Shown piece by piece: positions 59,574 to 64,000 of a DNA stretch of 64,000 nucleotides. Under the pieces are notes generated by a model that saw only the letters and a program-made list of their open reading frames with translations, was not told the DNA's origin and did no database searches. The DNA is from Bostrychus sinensis. Its lineage: Eukaryota; Chordata; Actinopteri; Gobiiformes; Eleotridae. Made by a program: the position numbers and the translations under genes. Within the stretch, counting starts at the first letter, position 1. Every line of letters begins with the position of its first letter. The stretch is from positions 21,727,500-21,791,499 of the forward strand of contig CM036250.1 in assembly GCA_020698575.1 (NCBI GenBank), in the 5' to 3' direction.

Positions 59574-62284
59574 GATTCGGTGGGCTGCAGTTTTCCCCCA
59601 GTGGCAGGGGAAACAGATGGTCAGCAAAAAGGTATTAAGGCCACAGAAGTCAGGCAGCGGAGAAACTTTGTTGTGAAGCCTCTTGCTCAGAAAAAAAGTA
59701 CAGCTGAAGTCGGGCTACTGCTGTGTGTAGAGTGTATTTTTATAAAGTGTGTGTGAGATGTAATCGAGGTGATGATGTATGGTTGCACACATGGATGACA
59801 GGGTAATTGATCCATAGTGGGGGTGTGCGTGGAGGCCCAGTGCCACTGTGCCAGTCATACATCATTCCAGCCAGTGAGCTAATCCGTTACGCTGACAAAG
59901 AGTTCCGATTACTGATGTCTCCTCTTTTTCTTGCCTTCTCAACAATCCCCATCTCCTCTTCCCTTTCCAGTTTCTCTCACCTTTAGCAAACTCTCATTTA
60001 CTTTCATAATCTGTACATATAATCTTTGTAATATACCAGATATATTGCTGTTTTCCTGGGCTTTTTTTCTTGCTTTTTCAGAATCATGGGTAACCTACAC
60101 GTGGGATTTGTCTTCTGCCCTGTTCGCTGGCAGCTCTCTCCAACTCAGCATATGCAATGAAAGATAACAAATAGAGAAACACATGCATGAATGATCCCAG
60201 GGCTACTTGGAAGGCGTCAAAAATCAACCTAATTCCTGTGGGATTTGTGGCATTTTGCACACATCCTTCTTCAACCCACACAACCCACCCTGGTGGCCTT
60301 CCAATGCCACAGTGAGAGATTTGACATGGTCCAGTCCTAGACCCTAGTGCATTTCTGTCATGGGGAAGATAGCTGTTTCCCAGAGAGAGAAGCTTTGAAG
60401 ACCATGTGACCATCTTGGATAGGCATTTAGAGTGACGTGCATATGACCCGCTATTACATATAAACATGTGAGTTCAAATAAATAGTTTGTCATCATTTTC
60501 AATTAGTAAAATGCACTGTAAATGATCTCAACACAACAGATGAGCTGGGAATAAGTGATGGATCATGAGATAATCCGTGCACATTGACACATGGCTCTGC
60601 AAATCCCCATAATTATAAGTGTAACCAGTGGACATGTGGCAGCTGCTCAGACATTAGACAGCAATGAGATTTTTGTCAGTAATTAAATATCAAAGATTAG
60701 GCAAGTATAAGACTACCAAAATTACTGTTATTCCAATTATGCATGACTGATCACACAATGCCCCATAGGACATCAACAAATGACTACACATACAGTATAA
60801 TATATCTTAATAAATGAAAGCACAATAGGGACATTGGTATTATTCATAATTTTCTTGTCCACCATCTACGCATGTCAATAAATTAGAATATTACAGAAAA
60901 TACAGAATACAGAAAAACAGAATTAAATAAGTAGTAGTAAGCATTAGTAAGTGAGAAAACATTTATTTTATTTTAATTTATTATATAAAATGAAAACACT
61001 ATTCTACTTTTATTAGATACTGAATTTGGGAATTTCATACTTACCCCTCACTCTACTGAATCAAAATATTGTATTAGTTTGGAATAAACTGACTTTTTCC
61101 ACAATATTCTTCTAATGTATTAATATGTGCCTAGTATATAGGTACTCCATGACAACAACAAAAAACAACACATAAGGACAACAAAAGAGCACAATATTGA
61201 TATATTGGTACGTCACCCACTGTTAAACACAATGTAACGCCTAAGATATTGTTCTTTACAAACCTGTACAAAACCATAATTTAAATAATCAAATTTGGAT
61301 TAGGAACCCTCTTATTCTTATCAGATTACCCTGATTACTAATGTACTACTTTGGCACGCACGATAAATCACACTTACCCATACCTGCATTGTTTAGTGTG
61401 TGCTTTGGCAGGCAGTAAAAACGGCATTAGCACATGAAAGACAGCAGCTGGAGTGGATCTGGCGCGGTGGTGGCTTGTTTGTTGTGATATCATTTGAACA
61501 GCAGCTCCAATACTCCTGAGGGCCCCTGATTTACAAAAAGGTCAAGCTTCTGCTCCGACATGCTGATGAATACTAGTCCTCTGTATCTCTAAGTCCATAT
61601 CTTTTTCTTCTAAGCACTTCATTTTCTATCTGAAAATTTAAGTTTTGTCAAATTTACATTTAAGTTCAAATTGTAAGAAAGCTGAAGAAGCCATTTTGTT
61701 CTTGAGAGTTCCTCCCAGGACTTCGAATAATGTGAGTTACAGTAGATCACTTATCACAGGCTGTAAGTTGAGTTGAAAGACAGCGCTGCCCTCGGCGAAG
61801 AACACTTTATCTCAGATAGCAGCGGGGTGCAACCTCCCCGCTCTCCCTCTCCCCTTCTGTCTGTATCACACTTTCCTTCTTTCACTCAGAGATGTAAATG
61901 TTCAAACGGACTAAATTCTTCAAAGCTCTTATGAGCATGAAAGCCCAGTCTCCGCCCTCATTGCTAATTGATGGCCTTGCATCGCTGCATGAAAGCCAGA
62001 TGAGCCTGACTTGAGACTCTCATTAGCGGTAACTACATTACAGTTAGCTCCATTAAATTTACATGATAGACGTCCCAGACACACCTTACACTGATCTCTG
62101 TTAGTCTAATTGTTTTCTTTAAATGTCACTGACAAAACACGCAGGGCCTGAGTGCTGTTATGGCAATGAGGAGATTGATATCAATAATGCTGTTTGTAAG
62201 GTCACACTGAGTAACAATGCACCCATCCATCCTACTTTACAGTGATAAAGGTTTATATGCAGTAAGCCAAATGCCTTATTTTTA

Positions 62285-62530
62285 ACTGTGGTATAGAATC
62301 CACTAAAACAATGAATTAGTTGTTTTAATTTTATTTGGACTCTACCTTTGGCCTTATCTCAAGGTGGTATAGATTTTTTTTTTTAAATCCAGGATTAAGG
62401 TGGTGTTCCAGATCCACACCAAAACAATTTAATATCGACCTTTTCTTTCCATCCAAATCCTGTTATTAACTTCTGAGTTATTGCTACAGATTAACCAGCT
62501 TTAGCTAAATAATATTGTAATACTTATAGA
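62285..62530 (-). mobile_element. Fish repeat family A
   Basis: The plus strand has GAATCCACTAAAACAATGAA, TTGGCCTTATCTCAAGGTGG, TGTTCCAGATCCACACCAAA and TATCGACCTTTTCTTTCCAT, parallel to the copies at 38,783 and 53,246. Confidence 0.6.
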
Positions 62531-62539
62531 TCACATTTG

Positions 62540-62670
62540 GAAATTGATGGCATCAACAAGCTTTAAAAAAGTTGGGATGTGGCAACAAAAAGTAAAAAAA
62601 CAAAAAAAACAATTACAAATAAAATCTGGAATGAGCATTTTGCATCTAATCAAATTAATTGGCAACTTTA
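62540..62670 (-). mobile_element. Fragment of the TACAACCCC-type DNA element
   Basis: AAAAAGTTGGGATGTGGCAA, CAACAAAAAGTA, GAGCATTTTGCATCTAATCA and AATTAATTGGCAAC are the reverse complement of the central order in the copies at 9,262 and 33,392. Confidence 0.6.
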
Positions 62671-64000
62671 CTTCTAAACCACATTTGGCCACTAAAGTGC
62701 TCACTATAGTCTTATGGCTGTAGAGTAGAGTTCAGTGACAAATATACTGCTTGTTGGTTGTTTTCACAATGCACTGTAGAATGTGGGGCAGGAGCCAGTG
62801 TTACTGTACAGGTCAGGTGCTATTTTCATAAATTGCACCTAAATGTGTCTGGGACATCTATCATATACATCAAAAAAGGAAAAATCACAAATGTTAAACA
62901 TGATCATTTATTTTAATGAACTGAAGTGAGTTATTATCATACACAATATGTATCATACCAAACAAACAAATTAGAATATTGATAATAGACATTTTATCAG
63001 CCCCCATTTCTATTAAAAACTAAATGCCTATTAATGTTGTGCTGTCATCTGAAACCAGGCCATATAGCTCTACAGGATATAAATAGAACCCGAAGCGTAA
63101 AGTAGATTTTATTAAAACTAGTAGCACCACCGTCAGAAAAACTACTGATATATAATCTCAAAGAAATCATTGCAAAGTTTTGTTGTAAAGCTATAGGTCA
63201 AAAAATCCACCGTGCCTCTTCAGTGGGCCCCTCACGCACATACAGGCTCAAGGACACGGTGGACAGCTGCTCTCCAGACTTTGATAAATACAGCCACACT
63301 TTGTGTCTTTATACAGGAAATGAAGAAAAATGTGTCACTACACAGTGTTCACTTGTGCTCTGTTCTCAAAATGTCAGCCCTTTATGGCAAGCCCTGCTTG
63401 TCAAGCACTTCACAAGTGCAGACACAACAGGATGGCAACAGGGGCACCTCTGCAGAAGTCTGGAATATAAAACAAAACTATTCTTAGCAGAGCCGCTTAC
63501 GCAAGTTCATTCAAATGGATCACAGTGTGTTCATGGCTAATAAGTAACGCTGTCATGTTGATAGAGATATGCTAGAGAGAGATACTGAAATACAGACAGA
63601 TATTTTGTTTAGGGCCATCTTATTTCCATTACCCCTGGGTAAACCTCATGGACCCTAAGCTTTCTACTTTGAACATTTTAATACAGTATGCTGCAGAGAA
63701 ATTACTTTTTTATGCATATGTAAATTTCAGTGAAGCAAGTCATCAAAGATATGAGAAAATGGATATCTCAGGATACCAAAATGTGTGTAATGTTTATGCA
63801 TTTATTAATACAGGGAGCCTATCCAGCAACTATGGGCCTGAGGTATACTACTATGGACAATGACCAGTTAGTCACAGAGTTGAAACTTACTTATTGTACC
63901 TCCCTTTTCCTATTTTTCATATCAGTCTGGTCTTTTTAGAGTCCCATATCTGAGCAGCCGAGAGGTGGGGGTCATGTTTTTATAATCTGCTTCACACAAT
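62671..64000. other. Non-coding stretch
   Basis: No accepted gene. Overlapping short frames at 63,212-63,540 and 63,648-63,939 have no motif known to me. Confidence 0.45.

Larger units (their letters stand above)
58851..62284. other. Non-coding stretch right of the promoter
   Basis: No accepted gene. The 127-codon minus-strand frame at 60,084-60,467 has no recognisable motif. 61,900-62,210 is unique and rich in ATTA cores (CTCATTGCTAATTGATGG) and could be a regulatory element of the promoter at 58,800. Confidence 0.4.

Noticed and set aside
60084..60467. 127-codon minus-strand open frame
   Set aside because: No domain recognised, no flanking splice sites with a supported frame, and the position is upstream of the predicted promoter.

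Overview
The window looks like nuclear DNA of a ray-finned fish, most likely a percomorph teleost. It is AT-rich, has no prokaryote-like gene packing, and is dense in CA/TA/CTT microsatellites. It carries interspersed repeats typical of teleosts: a Rex3 (RTE-type) LINE remnant, a second LINE of the jockey/CR1/L2/Rex1 group, a 5S-rRNA-derived SINE, several tRNA-derived SINEs, and many short terminal-inverted-repeat DNA transposons. Family names are from memory of typical fish repeats; no database search was possible. Almost all open frames of 60-180 codons are chance frames or lie inside repeats. I found no convincing protein-coding exon of a host gene in 64 kb.

Layout. 1-12,500: mostly unique non-coding DNA with a 5S-derived SINE (525-848), a long decayed hAT-like element (6,640-7,376) and smaller fragments. 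12,500-14,570: two dead LINE copies whose 3' tails face each other. 15,000-25,300: unique DNA, an 'acttaagtaa'-rich hAT-type MITE (16,637-17,190), a 20-bp minisatellite element (21,441-21,755), two SINE pieces, and a MITE with an internal 80-bp duplication (24,715-25,298). 27,454-28,327: a long AT-rich foldback element. 28,400-35,500: SINE pieces, a 51-bp direct repeat, a terminal-inverted-repeat element and a perfect 42-bp palindrome. 37,138-37,987: a CpG-rich element with arms of about 160-180 bp. 38,800-54,700: many copies of one fish repeat, several carrying a tRNA-like module, plus further DNA-transposon fragments and a (TA)40 tract.

The one place that looks like a host gene is 58,200-58,850. 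It is a CpG island with a TATA box on the minus strand (58,829-58,837), a predicted start near 58,805 and a possible splice donor at 58,261/58,260. I read it as the promoter and non-coding first exon of a leftward-transcribed gene. If so, the rest of the window to the left may be a very long first intron. The gene cannot be identified from this window.

I see no CRISPR array, operon or other prokaryotic system. The candidates for something not well described are structural: the foldback element, the CpG-rich inverted-repeat element, the composite repeat with a tRNA-like module, and the perfect palindrome.
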